Source: Litoreibacter arenae DSM 19593 (lineage in GTDB: Bacteria; Pseudomonadota; Alphaproteobacteria; Rhodobacterales; Rhodobacteraceae). Taken from it: DNA of 64,000 bases. Each line of letters opens with the position of its first letter. Within the stretch, counting starts at the first letter, position 1. Below, piece after piece: positions 47,692 to 57,898 of the stretch. The translations under genes were made by a program, and so were the position numbers. The notes beneath the pieces were generated by a model. The model made no database searches. It was not told the origin of the DNA and worked only from the letters and a program-made list of their open reading frames with translations. The stretch lies in assembly GCF_000442275.2 (NCBI RefSeq), contig NZ_KE557306.1, forward strand, positions 840,959-904,958. Reading direction: 5' to 3'.

Positions 47692-47706
47692 TTAACCGGT
47701 TCTTAA
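47692..47706 (-). promoter_or_regulatory. CtrA-type binding box upstream of cckA
   Basis: TTAA-CCGGTTC-TTAA matches the full CtrA consensus TTAA-N7-TTAA, 49-63 bases before the cckA start. The flanks extend it to GTTAACCGGTTCTTAACG. Confidence 0.65.
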
Positions 47707-47727
47707 CGGGCGATTTCGCCCCACATA

Positions 47728-48906
47728 TTAAGGCCTAGGTTTTTGCGTCAAGTAAGCGATATAGAACCCGTCACCCCCTTCTAGCGGCGAATAGCGGCGT
47801 TCGAACGAGCAATGCCAGCCGTCGTTTTCGGCGCAAAACCGTACGATCTGGTCTTCGTTCTCCCTTCGGAACAACGAGCAGGTGGCAAATGCCAGCACGC
47901 CGTCCGGTGCGACCAATTGCGCCGCTTCGCGTAAAATGTCCTGCTGGGTTTCCAGCAACGCTTCGAATGCGCCACGGGTGAGCGACCATTTCCCTTCGGG
48001 CGAACGGCGCCACGCCCCGCTGCCCGAACATGGAACGTCACATAAGACCAGATCGAACGGCGACGCCGTCCGACACGCAGCCGTGCTCAGAACTCGAACC
48101 TTGAGGCCAGCTCGTTTCGCCCTCGGTTCAAGGTCGCGCAACCGCTGGGGGTTGGCATCATGGGCAAACAGCGCGCCATCATTTCGGTCACCATAGGCCA
48201 ATACCTTGCCGCCGCCGCCCGCGCAGTAATCCAGCATCCGCTGGGCCGGAGGAAGCGCCGCGCAAATGGCCTGCGAGGCGGCATCTTGCAACTCCACAAG
48301 CCCGCTCAGATACGCGGTACTTCCAGAAACTTTTCTGGGGTTATCAATAACTTCAAGGGCGGCTTCCGCCAGATCGTGCGGTTCAGCGGAGATCCCGTCG
48401 GCGGCGAGGGATGTGATCGCTTGGTCAACCGAACCCCGTGACAGGTTCACCCTGAGATAAACCGCCGCCCGCTCGGTCAGCGCGGCGGCTATCGCGGGCG
48501 CGTCGTCTCCGACCGAGGCGACAAGCTCGGCGGTAAGCCAGTCCGGCATATTGTATCGCATCTCTTTCGATGCGGTAAAACGCGTTTGAAACAAGCCGAC
48601 GTTCTCGGCGTCACTTAGCGGGGCCGGAGCATGACCCTCTCCGCTGAACAGGCTGTCGAGATCGGCTCGCGGCGTGTTTTGCGCAGCGTGGCAAAGAACC
48701 AGCCCGCGCCCGCTCAGTCCAAGCCGGGCATAGGCCCCCCGATTACGCAGGCAATCGAACACGATATCACGCACGGCCGCGCGGTCTTTTGACCCCGCAA
48801 ATCGCGAGCGTCGGCCCCAGTTGGTAAGCGCTTTCTCGGCAGCTGTTCCGGCCAGATACTGGTCCAGAACCTCAATCGCCGCCGAAAGTCGCGCCGCAGG
48901 GGTCAT
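47728..48906 (-). CDS. RsmB-like ribosomal RNA cytosine-C5 methyltransferase
   Basis: Predicted SAM-dependent m5C methyltransferase of the Fmu/Sun group. The SAM pocket is DYCAGGGGKVLAYGD. The two catalytic cysteines are in CDVPCSGSGAWRRSPE and FATCSLFRREN. The N-terminal 130 residues are a NusB-like helical part, shortened compared with classical RsmB. At 392 aa it may modify 16S rRNA, but the exact site cannot be assigned. Starts directly after the guaB stop, so is co-transcribed with it. Confidence 0.88.
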   Translation of the reverse strand: MTPAARLSAAIEVLDQYLAGTAAEKALTNWGRRSRFAGSKDRAAVRDIVFDCLRNRGAYARLGLSGRGLVLCHAAQNTPRADLDSLFSGEGHAPAPLSDAENVGLFQTRFTASKEMRYNMPDWLTAELVASVGDDAPAIAAALTERAAVYLRVNLSRGSVDQAITSLAADGISAEPHDLAEAALEVIDNPRKVSGSTAYLSGLVELQDAASQAICAALPPAQRMLDYCAGGGGKVLAYGDRNDGALFAHDANPQRLRDLEPRAKRAGLKVRVLSTAACRTASPFDLVLCDVPCSGSGAWRRSPEGKWSLTRGAFEALLETQQDILREAAQLVAPDGVLAFATCSLFRRENEDQIVRFCAENDGWHCSFERRYSPLEGGDGFYIAYLTQKPRP

Positions 48907-50397
<1,491 letters not shown>

Positions 50398-50469
50398 TCA
50401 CGGATTTCCCTGATGCGAAAGGGCGGATTTTGTGGCAAAGGGGCGCAAACCCGCGCGGAGCACCGAAAT

Positions 50470-50925
50470 ATGCCCTCAATCCTCGTCGATGCCGACGCCT
50501 GCCCCGTCAAGGAGGAGGTCTTCAAGACCGCCTACCGCCTGAATACGCCCGTCATTCTGGTCGCCAACAGCTACCTGCGCACGCCGAACCATCCGCTGAT
50601 TTCCATGCAGGTGGTGTCCGACGGGTTCGACGCGGCAGACGACTGGATTGCGGAGAACGCGGGGCCATCCACCTTGGTCATCACCGCCGACATCCTGCTG
50701 GCTGGGCGTTGTATCGAAGCGGGCGCGACCGTGCTCGCCCCCACGGGCAAGCCGTTCAACTCCTCCAACATAGGTGGCGCAATCGCCACCCGCGCCATCA
50801 TGGCCGACCTGCGCGCGGGTCTGGAGCAAACCTCCGGCCCTGCGCCGTTTTCAGGCAAAGATCGCTCAAACTTTCTGAACGCATTGGATCGCGAGCTGCA
50901 AAGGTTGAAGCGAGTTTCGCTATGA
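50470..50925 (+). CDS. UPF0178 (YaiI/YqxD) family protein
   Basis: Conserved 151-aa protein of unknown role with a PIN/NYN-like fold. The N-terminal ILVDADACPVKEE gives the acidic cluster of that fold, TADILLAGRCIEAGATVLAPTGKPF is the central family segment, and a second acidic site is absent. A further upstream start would add residues lacking conservation. The last codons overlap the ATG of the acyltransferase (ATGA). Confidence 0.9.
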   Translation: MPSILVDADACPVKEEVFKTAYRLNTPVILVANSYLRTPNHPLISMQVVSDGFDAADDWIAENAGPSTLVITADILLAGRCIEAGATVLAPTGKPFNSSNIGGAIATRAIMADLRAGLEQTSGPAPFSGKDRSNFLNALDRELQRLKRVSL

Positions 50926-51986
50926 ACGGAGTTTTACGACGCTATGGCGAAACTGACTTTATTACCGGTCTCCGGGCTATCGCAGCCCTTATGGTTGTAA
51001 TGATCCACACTGGCGCATGGCGCGACTTTGGAGACATTGGTCACTCAATCAGCGATGCGGGCAAATACGGCGTTGACATGTTCTTTGTTATCTCAGGCTT
51101 CACGATTGCCAAGACCTTTCAGGACGCGCCGACATATCACGCCTATCTGACACAACGTATGTGGAGGATCCTACCGCTTTACTATCTCGCAATTACAGCG
51201 ACTCTGGGCCTCTGGGCCTCTGGGCTATTCGGAACACCTCCGCATCTGACTGCCCTTGGTGCAGAGGCTAGCTTCTACAACTGGGCAATCCACATGTCTC
51301 TGCTCAGTTATCTTGATTACACGCACGCCAACTCCATTTTGGGAGTCGAATGGTCCATTCCAATCGAAGTATTCTGGTATTTGTCTCTGCCCTTCGTACT
51401 AATTTGGGCCAACACATCGCGCCGCGTCTGGTTGATTTTGGGCATATCTCTGATAACAAAAGCGTTGCTCGCCTATGTGACGAAGAAAGCTTTCGGAACA
51501 TCGTTGCCCAATGCGTGGCTTCCCACAAGCTACGGACATTTGTTTCTGCTGGGAGCGCTCAGTTTTCGTTGGCGAGAACGATTCTCGAATTTGATTCTGG
51601 CAAAAGCCCAAGGCGTTATTGTCGGAGCGGTCATATTGTTCATACTCGGTCTGAGCACCACAATACCACTAAGAGGTGAAATTATCGCGCTTTCGACTCT
51701 GATGTTACTTTCATTACAAACACCAAGCCGAGGCCGCACGCTCAATGTGATGTTAACTGCCCGCCCCGTGTTGTACTTGGGGTCAATCAGCTACTCGATC
51801 TATCTGTTTCATCCCGTGATCATCTATATTTCGGAGCAGTTGGGCTTTAGTACGAACATGTCATGGCTGAACTTCATAATGGTCACAAGCGCTACTGCCG
51901 CATTCTCGACCATGACTTACCTGTATATTGAGCGCCCTACGAATCTCATTGGCAAGCAAATGGTCCCTAATCGCCCCGCCCTTTGA
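50922..51986 (+). CDS. Acyltransferase family 3 membrane protein (OafA/YrhL type)
   Basis: Probable O-acyltransferase of surface polysaccharide, with about ten membrane segments in 354 aa. Family motifs: [18 protein letters not shown] with the catalytic-type His near residue 30, and [16 protein letters not shown] near residue 48. The coding DNA is strikingly AT-rich (22 of 60 G/C at 51661-51720, against 41 of 60 in the preceding gene at 50761-50820), which suggests acquisition. Its 3' end overlaps the convergent rlmE gene by 20 bases. The acceptor sugar is unknown. Confidence 0.9.
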   Translation: MNGVLRRYGETDFITGLRAIAALMVVMIHTGAWRDFGDIGHSISDAGKYGVDMFFVISGFTIAKTFQDAPTYHAYLTQRMWRILPLYYLAITATLGLWASGLFGTPPHLTALGAEASFYNWAIHMSLLSYLDYTHANSILGVEWSIPIEVFWYLSLPFVLIWANTSRRVWLILGISLITKALLAYVTKKAFGTSLPNAWLPTSYGHLFLLGALSFRWRERFSNLILAKAQGVIVGAVILFILGLSTTIPLRGEIIALSTLMLLSLQTPSRGRTLNVMLTARPVLYLGSISYSIYLFHPVIIYISEQLGFSTNMSWLNFIMVTSATAAFSTMTYLYIERPTNLIGKQMVPNRPAL

Positions 51987-52710
51987 ACCCTTGGGCCACC
52001 ACGAACTTCTCGGAGCTGTCGGACCTGCTGGCCCCCGGCTTGAAGTTCGCCACCTTCTTGAACTTCTGCTTCAGGATTTGCTGCAACTCGCCCTCCGCCC
52101 CGCCGGCCAGAACCTTGGCGACGAACACGCCGCCCTCTTCCAGCACGTCGAACGCGAAATAGGCCGCCGCCTCGCATAGCGCGATGATGCGCAGGTGGTC
52201 GGTCTGCTTGTGCCCACAGGATGCCGCCGCCATGTCGCTCATCACCACATCCGCAGGGCCGCCGAGCCATTCCTTGACCTTGTCGTCCGCACCTTCCTCC
52301 AGAAAATCCAGCACATGCAATTCGCAGCCCGGGATCGGCTCCACCTCTTGGATATCAATCCCCAGCACCGAGCCTTGCGCCTTGCCCGCCCGCTCTCCCA
52401 ACGCGTTCACACGTTTGGAGGCAATCTGGCACCAGCCACCCGGTGCGCAGCCAAGATCGACCACCCGCTTGCCCGGTGTCAGGAAGCGGTACTTGTCGTC
52501 GATCTCGGAAATCTTGTAGGCCGCCCGCCCGCGCAAGCCATCCGCCTTGGCGCGTTTCACGTAAGGATCGTTCAACTGCCGTTGCAGCCATAGCGTCGAG
52601 GACATGGTGCGCCCGCGCGCTGACTTCACCTTGACCTTCAGGTCGCGCTGCCCGCGCCCCGACGTATTGCCGGTCTTGCCGCCTTTTGGTCCGGTTGGTG
52701 ATTTGGCCAT
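51967..52710 (-). CDS. rlmE: 23S rRNA 2'-O-ribose methyltransferase (RlmE/FtsJ)
   Basis: Methylates the 2'-OH of U2552 in the A-loop of 23S rRNA. The SAM motif [16 protein letters not shown], catalytic Asp in DVVMSDMAA, Lys in [13 protein letters not shown] and the K-D-K-E tetrad pattern are visible. The N-terminus of 30 residues is basic and longer than in E. coli. At 247 aa it is otherwise normal. Divided from ppx by a terminator-like element. Confidence 0.94.
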   Translation of the reverse strand: MAKSPTGPKGGKTGNTSGRGQRDLKVKVKSARGRTMSSTLWLQRQLNDPYVKRAKADGLRGRAAYKISEIDDKYRFLTPGKRVVDLGCAPGGWCQIASKRVNALGERAGKAQGSVLGIDIQEVEPIPGCELHVLDFLEEGADDKVKEWLGGPADVVMSDMAAASCGHKQTDHLRIIALCEAAAYFAFDVLEEGGVFVAKVLAGGAEGELQQILKQKFKKVANFKPGASRSDSSEKFVVAQGFKGRGD

Positions 52711-52718
52711 GTTCTCAA

Positions 52719-52767
52719 CTTCATCTTGGTAAAAATATTCCCGCCGGAGGCTTCCCTACCCCTCCAG
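52719..52767 (-). terminator. Terminator after ppx/gppA, carrying 3'-end element copy D
   Basis: On the minus strand CTGGAGG pairs with CCTCCGG (one G-T) over 10 bases, then CGGGAATATTTTTACCAAGATGAAG follows in two parts up to the rlmE start. The tail matches copy C over about 30 positions. Confidence 0.6.
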
Positions 52768-52783
52768 CCGCGCAAAGGCCAGC

Positions 52784-53926
52784 TTAGTAAGGCCCTTCCT
52801 CCAAAACCCCGTCACTCGACATCTGGGCGTAGAGCAGTCCTTCACGTAAGCCCCGATCCGCCACAGACAAGCGGTCGGTGGGCCAGACCCGCAGCAAGGC
52901 CTGCAAAATTGCCGCCCCCGACATGATCAGCGCATGGCGGTCCTTGCCGATACGCGGGTCGGTGCGGCGGCCTTCGGGCCCCATATGCAGATAGCTCTGG
53001 ATCACGTGGTCGATCTGGTCCGAGGTCATCCGCAGCCCGTCGACCTTGTTGCGGTCATAACGCTTCAATCCCAGATGCGACGCGGCGACGGTGGTTACCG
53101 TGCCCGACGTGCCGACGATCTGGAACCCCGCCCGCACCTGATCGGCGTCGATATAGGGTGTGAACTCCGCCAGATTTTCCTCGAAGAACCACGACATCAA
53201 CGCGAACCGCGCCCCGTCATCGGTCACATCGTGGAACTGGTCGCGCAATGTGGCGACACCCAGCGGCACCGATATCCAGTCCACCACCTTGGCGGCCGGA
53301 AACTCGCTGTCTTTTGGGTCAAACCCCGTGTGCAATCGCATGATGGCGCGGGGGCGGTCCACCTTCGGCACTCGGCTCAGGTCGATCCACACCAACTCGG
53401 TTGAGCCGCCGCCGATATCGACCACCAGAAGCTGCTCGGTCTGCACCGACACCAGCGGCGCGCAGGAAATGACCGCCAGCCGCGCTTCTTCCTCGGGCTT
53501 GATGATCTCCAGTTCCAGCCCCGTCTCGCGGGTTACCAGATTGATGAATTCCACAGAATTGCTGGCGCGGCGGCAGGCTTCGGTTGCGACCAGCCGCATC
53601 CGCTTTACCTCATGGTGGCGCAGCTTTTTCTGGCAAATCTTCAACGCCCCGACCGTGCGCGCCATGGAATTGCGCGACAGCTTGCCGGAGCTTTCCAGCC
53701 CCGCCCCAAGCTGCACCGATTTGGAGAAGCTGTCGACGACATGGAACTGGCTGCCCTTGGGCTGCGCAATCAACATGCGGCAGGAATTCGTGCCCAGATC
53801 CAGCGCCGCATAGAGGTCTGCCGGGTCGGGTTTGCCTGCGGGTGCAGGCTGGGTCGCGGGCCGCGCGGTCGGCACAAGGGCCGGTTTGACGAACGGGCCC
53901 GCACTGTGCGGCGGACGTTTCGCCAT
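52784..53926 (-). CDS. Ppx/GppA-family phosphatase
   Basis: Predicted exopolyphosphatase or pppGpp phosphatase of the ASKHA (sugar kinase/actin) fold. Phosphate-1 loop ALDLGTNSCRMLIAQ near residue 40 and phosphate-2 loop VDIGGGSTELVW near residue 170 are conserved. At 380 aa it consists of the short two-domain form without the long C-terminal HD part. The N-terminal 35 residues are Pro/Ala-rich and unstructured. Linked to rlmE, a common arrangement in alphaproteobacteria. Which of the two substrates is used cannot be told. Confidence 0.88.
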   Translation of the reverse strand: MAKRPPHSAGPFVKPALVPTARPATQPAPAGKPDPADLYAALDLGTNSCRMLIAQPKGSQFHVVDSFSKSVQLGAGLESSGKLSRNSMARTVGALKICQKKLRHHEVKRMRLVATEACRRASNSVEFINLVTRETGLELEIIKPEEEARLAVISCAPLVSVQTEQLLVVDIGGGSTELVWIDLSRVPKVDRPRAIMRLHTGFDPKDSEFPAAKVVDWISVPLGVATLRDQFHDVTDDGARFALMSWFFEENLAEFTPYIDADQVRAGFQIVGTSGTVTTVAASHLGLKRYDRNKVDGLRMTSDQIDHVIQSYLHMGPEGRRTDPRIGKDRHALIMSGAAILQALLRVWPTDRLSVADRGLREGLLYAQMSSDGVLEEGPY

Positions 53927-54190
53927 GGCGCAGGGCCTCCTAATTCAGGGTTAGGTGTAACGTAGGAGCGCAAACCCGTTGAAGCAAGTAAAGACCTCGC
54001 CGCAGCCTCATAAAAACCATGAGCAATATGAGACACGCCCCCGCTGGCCCATTGATGCGATACACCCTAACTAGAGGCACGACACGGGCTTGGTCGCTCC
54101 CCCTTGCCCATATGTCGAAAACGCACCTCTTGCCCGCAGGTCAGGCGCATAGTCTTGACCGAACGGCACGCCTTGAAAGGATTCGACCCC

Positions 54191-54490
54191 ATGCCCGATG
54201 TGACAATAGTTTACTGGCGCGACATCCCCGCTCAGGTCATCGTGGGCAAGGGTCGTCGAGGCCATAAGGTGCAGCTTCCTGAACGCTTCGAGCAGGCGAT
54301 CGACCGCGCGGCGATGAAGGTGGGCGCCAAGGATGCAGACGCCTATCTCGCCGATTGGCGCAAGGCGACCCCCTACGAAGTCGATGGCGACCCTCAAGAG
54401 GTCGCAAAAGCCGAAGCGGCAAGGCTGGAGGCCGAATACGACACCGACAGGATCAAGCAGCTGATCGCGAATGACGGCAATGCCGCCTGA
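54191..54490 (+). CDS. Virulence-factor domain protein (PF13769-type), small
   Basis: A 99-aa protein of unknown biochemical role. VTIVYWRDIPAQVIVGKGRR and the Glu/Ala-rich C-terminus KAEAARLEAEYDTDRI are typical of this small family, which in related bacteria is found beside methylene-THF reductase genes. The ATG at 54191 is preceded by GAAAGGATT. Ends 31 bases before the next gene, so it heads the one-carbon cluster. The word virulence in the family name should not be read as a function. Confidence 0.72.
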   Translation: MPDVTIVYWRDIPAQVIVGKGRRGHKVQLPERFEQAIDRAAMKVGAKDADAYLADWRKATPYEVDGDPQEVAKAEAARLEAEYDTDRIKQLIANDGNAA

Positions 54491-54521
54491 CACGATCACA
54501 ACGCGCATTAGGGAGGGGCTC

Positions 54522-55445
54522 ATGGCCTTGCTGAACTTCAAACGCACCGCACCGGCTCAAGATGTCACCGTGAACCCACAGGTAGAGACCTTCCTGAAGG
54601 ACTACTCCATCGAGGTCATGCCCCGCACCGCCGAGAAGGTCGAGGATTTCCGCGAGCTGCTACCAGAAGGCACCCGCGTCTACATCGCCCATATCGAAGG
54701 CACGCCGATTGACGAAATGGTCGCCACCGCCGGCCGCCTGCACCGCGACGGCTACAAGGTCATGCCCCACTTCCCCGCACGCATCATCAAGGACCGCGCA
54801 ACGCTCGCTGACTGGATCGCACGCTACCAAGGGGAAGCAGATGTTAAGCAAGCGTTGCTGCTGGCTGGCGGCGTCGCGACGCCGCATGGGGAGTTCGACA
54901 GCTCCATGCAGCTTCTAGAGTCCGGCCTGTTCGGTGACTTCGACCGCCTGCACGTCGCGGGCCACCCCGAAGGGAACCGCGACATCGACACTGATGGCAG
55001 CATGAAGAACGTCTCGGATGCGCTTGCATGGAAACAGAAATTTTCGGAGACGACTGACGCGAAGATGGCGCTGGCCACGCAGTTCGCGTTTGAGGCTGGC
55101 CCGATCATCGAATGGGCCAACTCCATCAAGGCGGCAGGCATCGACCTGCCCGTCCATATCGGAATCGCCGGCCCTGCAAAGCTGCAAACGCTGATCAAGT
55201 TCGCCATCGCCTGCGGCGTCGGCCCGTCGCTGAAGGTGCTGCAAAAACGCGCAATGGACGTGACCAAACTGCTGCTGCCCTATGAGCCGAACGATGTTAT
55301 CGCGGCGCTGGCAGCGCACAAGGCCGCGAACCCCGACTTCAACATCGAAGCCGTGCATTTCTTCCCGCTTGGCGGCATCAAGACCAACTCCAACTGGGCC
55401 ATCGCCAATGGCGGCGCCTCTGCCGTTCCGGCCAACCACGCTTAA
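54522..55445 (+). CDS. Methylenetetrahydrofolate reductase-family protein
   Basis: Predicted to reduce 5,10-methylene-THF to 5-methyl-THF. The 307-aa protein has the TIM-barrel order of MetF, but the classic N-terminal FEFFPPK is replaced by IEVMPRTAEK, and the folate-contact region reads LAGGVATPHGEFDSS. The start at 54522 has the strong site GGGAGGGG. Followed after 12 bases by the methyl-THF:corrinoid methyltransferase. The cofactor may be FAD with NADH or ferredoxin; the sequence does not tell. Confidence 0.85.
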   Translation: MALLNFKRTAPAQDVTVNPQVETFLKDYSIEVMPRTAEKVEDFRELLPEGTRVYIAHIEGTPIDEMVATAGRLHRDGYKVMPHFPARIIKDRATLADWIARYQGEADVKQALLLAGGVATPHGEFDSSMQLLESGLFGDFDRLHVAGHPEGNRDIDTDGSMKNVSDALAWKQKFSETTDAKMALATQFAFEAGPIIEWANSIKAAGIDLPVHIGIAGPAKLQTLIKFAIACGVGPSLKVLQKRAMDVTKLLLPYEPNDVIAALAAHKAANPDFNIEAVHFFPLGGIKTNSNWAIANGGASAVPANHA

Positions 55446-55457
55446 GAAAGATCAAGA

Positions 55458-56540
55458 ATGACCCGCACCGTACTGGAATCAAAAACAAAAACCACTGTGA
55501 TCGGGTTTGACGAGCCGTTCTGCGTGATCGGGGAACGGATCAACCCCACGGGGCGCAAGATCCTCAACGAAGAGCTGGAACGCGGCGACTTCTCCCGCGT
55601 CGAAGCTGACGCAATCGCGCAGACCATGGCCGGTGCCAACGTGCTCGACGTCAACTCCGGCGCGGTCTTCTCCAACAAAATGGCCGAAGACCCCCGCTAC
55701 GCCGACAACAACTTCGTCGAGCCTACCTTGATGAAAGAACTGGTGGAGCGGGTCCAAAAGGTCTCCGACATTCCGCTATGCATCGACTCGTCGGTCCCCG
55801 GCGCATTGGAAAACGGCCTTGCCGCCGCCGAAGGCCGCCCGCTGCTGAACTCCGTCACCGGCGAGGAAGAACGGCTCGAACTGGTGCTGCCGCTGGTCAA
55901 GAAATACAACGTCCCCGTCGTGGCGATCTCCAACGATGACACGGGTATTTCCGAAGACCCCGATGTGCGCTTTGCGGTCGCCAAGAAGATCGTAGAACGC
56001 GCCGCCGATTTCGGCATTCCGGCCCATGACATCGTCGTCGACCCTCTGGTCATGCCCATCGGTGCCATGGGCACGGCTGGCTTGCAGGTCTTCACCCTCG
56101 TACGCCGCCTGCGCGAGGAGCTTGGCGTGAACACCACCTGCGGCGCGTCGAATATCTCGTTCGGTCTGCCCAACCGTCACGGCGTGAACAACGCCTTCCT
56201 GCCGATGGCCATGGCCGCCGGCATGACATCGGCGATCATGAACCCCGTCGCCCTGCCCGTCGGCCCGATCAAGATGCAGGAAAAGCTGGATGCGTTGGCG
56301 AAGGCTGGCATCATCGTTCCCGACGACATCGACCCGGAGTTGCTGGCACAACTGACGGGCCTCGGCTCCACCAAGCCGCAACCCGGCAAGGAGATGGAGG
56401 CCATCCGCGCCGCAAACTTCCTGATGAATCAGGACCCGTCTGGCGGCGAATGGATCAAGTTCAACAAGCCGAAGAACGCAGACGGCACCGCAGCCGCCGC
56501 CCGTGGTGGTCGCGCTGGCGGGCGTCGCCGCCGGGGTTGA
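55458..56540 (+). CDS. Methyltetrahydrofolate:corrinoid methyltransferase (pterin-binding, MetH-barrel-like)
   Basis: Predicted to move a methyl group between 5-methyl-THF and a cobalamin protein. The pterin-binding TIM barrel is complete: CVIGERINPTGRKIL near residue 25, NVLDVNSGAVF, IPLCIDSSVPGALENGL, LLNSVTGEEE, TCGASNISFGLPNRH near residue 225 and DPSGGEWIKFN. At 360 aa it corresponds to the folate domain of methionine synthase without the homocysteine, B12 and activation domains. The C-terminus is a 15-residue basic tail (RGGRAGGRRRRG). Inside the one-carbon cluster. Confidence 0.9.
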   Translation: MTRTVLESKTKTTVIGFDEPFCVIGERINPTGRKILNEELERGDFSRVEADAIAQTMAGANVLDVNSGAVFSNKMAEDPRYADNNFVEPTLMKELVERVQKVSDIPLCIDSSVPGALENGLAAAEGRPLLNSVTGEEERLELVLPLVKKYNVPVVAISNDDTGISEDPDVRFAVAKKIVERAADFGIPAHDIVVDPLVMPIGAMGTAGLQVFTLVRRLREELGVNTTCGASNISFGLPNRHGVNNAFLPMAMAAGMTSAIMNPVALPVGPIKMQEKLDALAKAGIIVPDDIDPELLAQLTGLGSTKPQPGKEMEAIRAANFLMNQDPSGGEWIKFNKPKNADGTAAAARGGRAGGRRRRG

Positions 56541-56631
56541 AGCCAGAAATCACAGGCAAAGCGGCATATTTCGCTTTGCCTGATTGCGCAAATGCGGCAA
56601 AAGCCCTCCATTCTTTAAGGAGTTTTGCCCC

Positions 56632-57774
56632 ATGTCATTTATCCGCCGCCTGAAATCTGAGCTCGAACGCCCGCGCGAGGAACGCCCTTTTGGCAGCGGC
56701 TGGCTCTCCGGCGGTGGCGCGCTTCTGGCGGGCCTGACCTCGGCCGCCTTGCTGGCGGTCATGTATTTCCCCGGGCTGTTCTCCACCCCCGATCTGTCGA
56801 AAGTCATCACGCAAGCGCATCTGCAACTGCTGCTGCAAGTGGTGCTTCTCGTAGGCTACGCCTTCGCGCTGGTGTCCCTGCTGCTGTCCCGCGACAAAAT
56901 CCTCGGTTGGACCGCGCTGTTCATGATCGTGATCGTCTCGCTGATCGGCACGCCCGACGATGGCTCGACCCTGACAGCACCGCTTTATTTCGGCATCGAT
57001 TTCTTCATCCTGAACGTGGTGTTCCTCGGCTTCCTCTTCGTCCCGCTGGAGCGTTACTTCCCGCAGGACCAAGACCAAACCGTCTTCCGCCCCGAATGGC
57101 AGGAGGATATGTTCTACTACCTCGTGTCCTCCCTTATGGTGCAGGTCCTGACCTTCCTGACGCTGATGCCGTCGAACCTGATCACCGGCTATTTCAACAT
57201 GAGCGCCATTCAGGAATGGATCTTCGCCCTGCCCTTCGTGGTGCAGCTTTTCCTGATCATCCTGTTTTCCGACTTCGTGCAATACTGGGTGCACCGCCTG
57301 TTCCACACTGTCCCTGCGCTCTGGCGCTTCCATGCGGTTCACCATTCCGCCAAGAAACTGGACTGGCTGGCGGGCTCGCGCATGCATTTCATTGAAATCG
57401 CCATCCTGCGCGGCTTCACCGCGATCCCGATGTTTACGCTGGGCTTCGATCCGGCGGCCATTCAGGCCTATGTGCTGATCGTGTATTTCTACTCGCATTT
57501 CATCCATTCCAACATCGGCTGGAACCTGAAACCCATCGAGAGCACTTTTGCGACGCCGCGCTTCCACCACTGGCATCACGGCGCGGAGCCGGAGGCCATC
57601 GACGTCAACTACGCCATCCACTTCCCGATCCTCGACCGACTGTTCGGCACCTACCACATGCCCGAAGGCCGCTGGCCGAAATATTACGGCGTGGCAGGCG
57701 AGCAAGTCCCGCGCGGTTTCGTGAAGCAGTTCCTGCACCCCTTCACCAAAAAGAAGGTGCCGGAGGCGGAATAG
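56632..57774 (+). CDS. Sterol-desaturase/fatty-acid-hydroxylase-family membrane protein
   Basis: Di-iron membrane oxygenase family, 380 aa from the ATG at 56632 (AAGGAG upstream). The eight-histidine pattern is present in VQYWVHRLFH (near residue 220), RFHAVHHSAKKLDW and FHHWHHGAEPEA (near residue 307). Hydrophobic segments occur near residues 25-55, 60-85, 90-115 and 120-145. The substrate is unknown; a lipid is likely. It interrupts the one-carbon cluster on the same strand and may simply be inserted there. Confidence 0.88.
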   Translation: MSFIRRLKSELERPREERPFGSGWLSGGGALLAGLTSAALLAVMYFPGLFSTPDLSKVITQAHLQLLLQVVLLVGYAFALVSLLLSRDKILGWTALFMIVIVSLIGTPDDGSTLTAPLYFGIDFFILNVVFLGFLFVPLERYFPQDQDQTVFRPEWQEDMFYYLVSSLMVQVLTFLTLMPSNLITGYFNMSAIQEWIFALPFVVQLFLIILFSDFVQYWVHRLFHTVPALWRFHAVHHSAKKLDWLAGSRMHFIEIAILRGFTAIPMFTLGFDPAAIQAYVLIVYFYSHFIHSNIGWNLKPIESTFATPRFHHWHHGAEPEAIDVNYAIHFPILDRLFGTYHMPEGRWPKYYGVAGEQVPRGFVKQFLHPFTKKKVPEAE

Positions 57775-57898
57775 ACGCTCACCCGATCTCATTCATGATA
57801 ACCATGCGTATTCTTGCAAGATCAGGTCGCAGACGGCCATTGCGGACGGGGGGCAAACGCCTACAACACTAAGTAGAAACAACTGCTTCGGTGCGCCA

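Noticed and set aside
53927-54190. The 264 bases between ppx and the virulence-factor-domain gene as a possible small gene or riboswitch
   Set aside because: The open frames there lack ribosome sites and protein-like composition, and I could not fit a cobalamin, SAM or glycine riboswitch core to the sequence.
54191-54490. Treating the virulence-factor-domain gene as evidence of pathogenicity
   Set aside because: The family name is historical. The gene lies in a metabolic cluster and no toxin, secretion or host-interaction genes are nearby.
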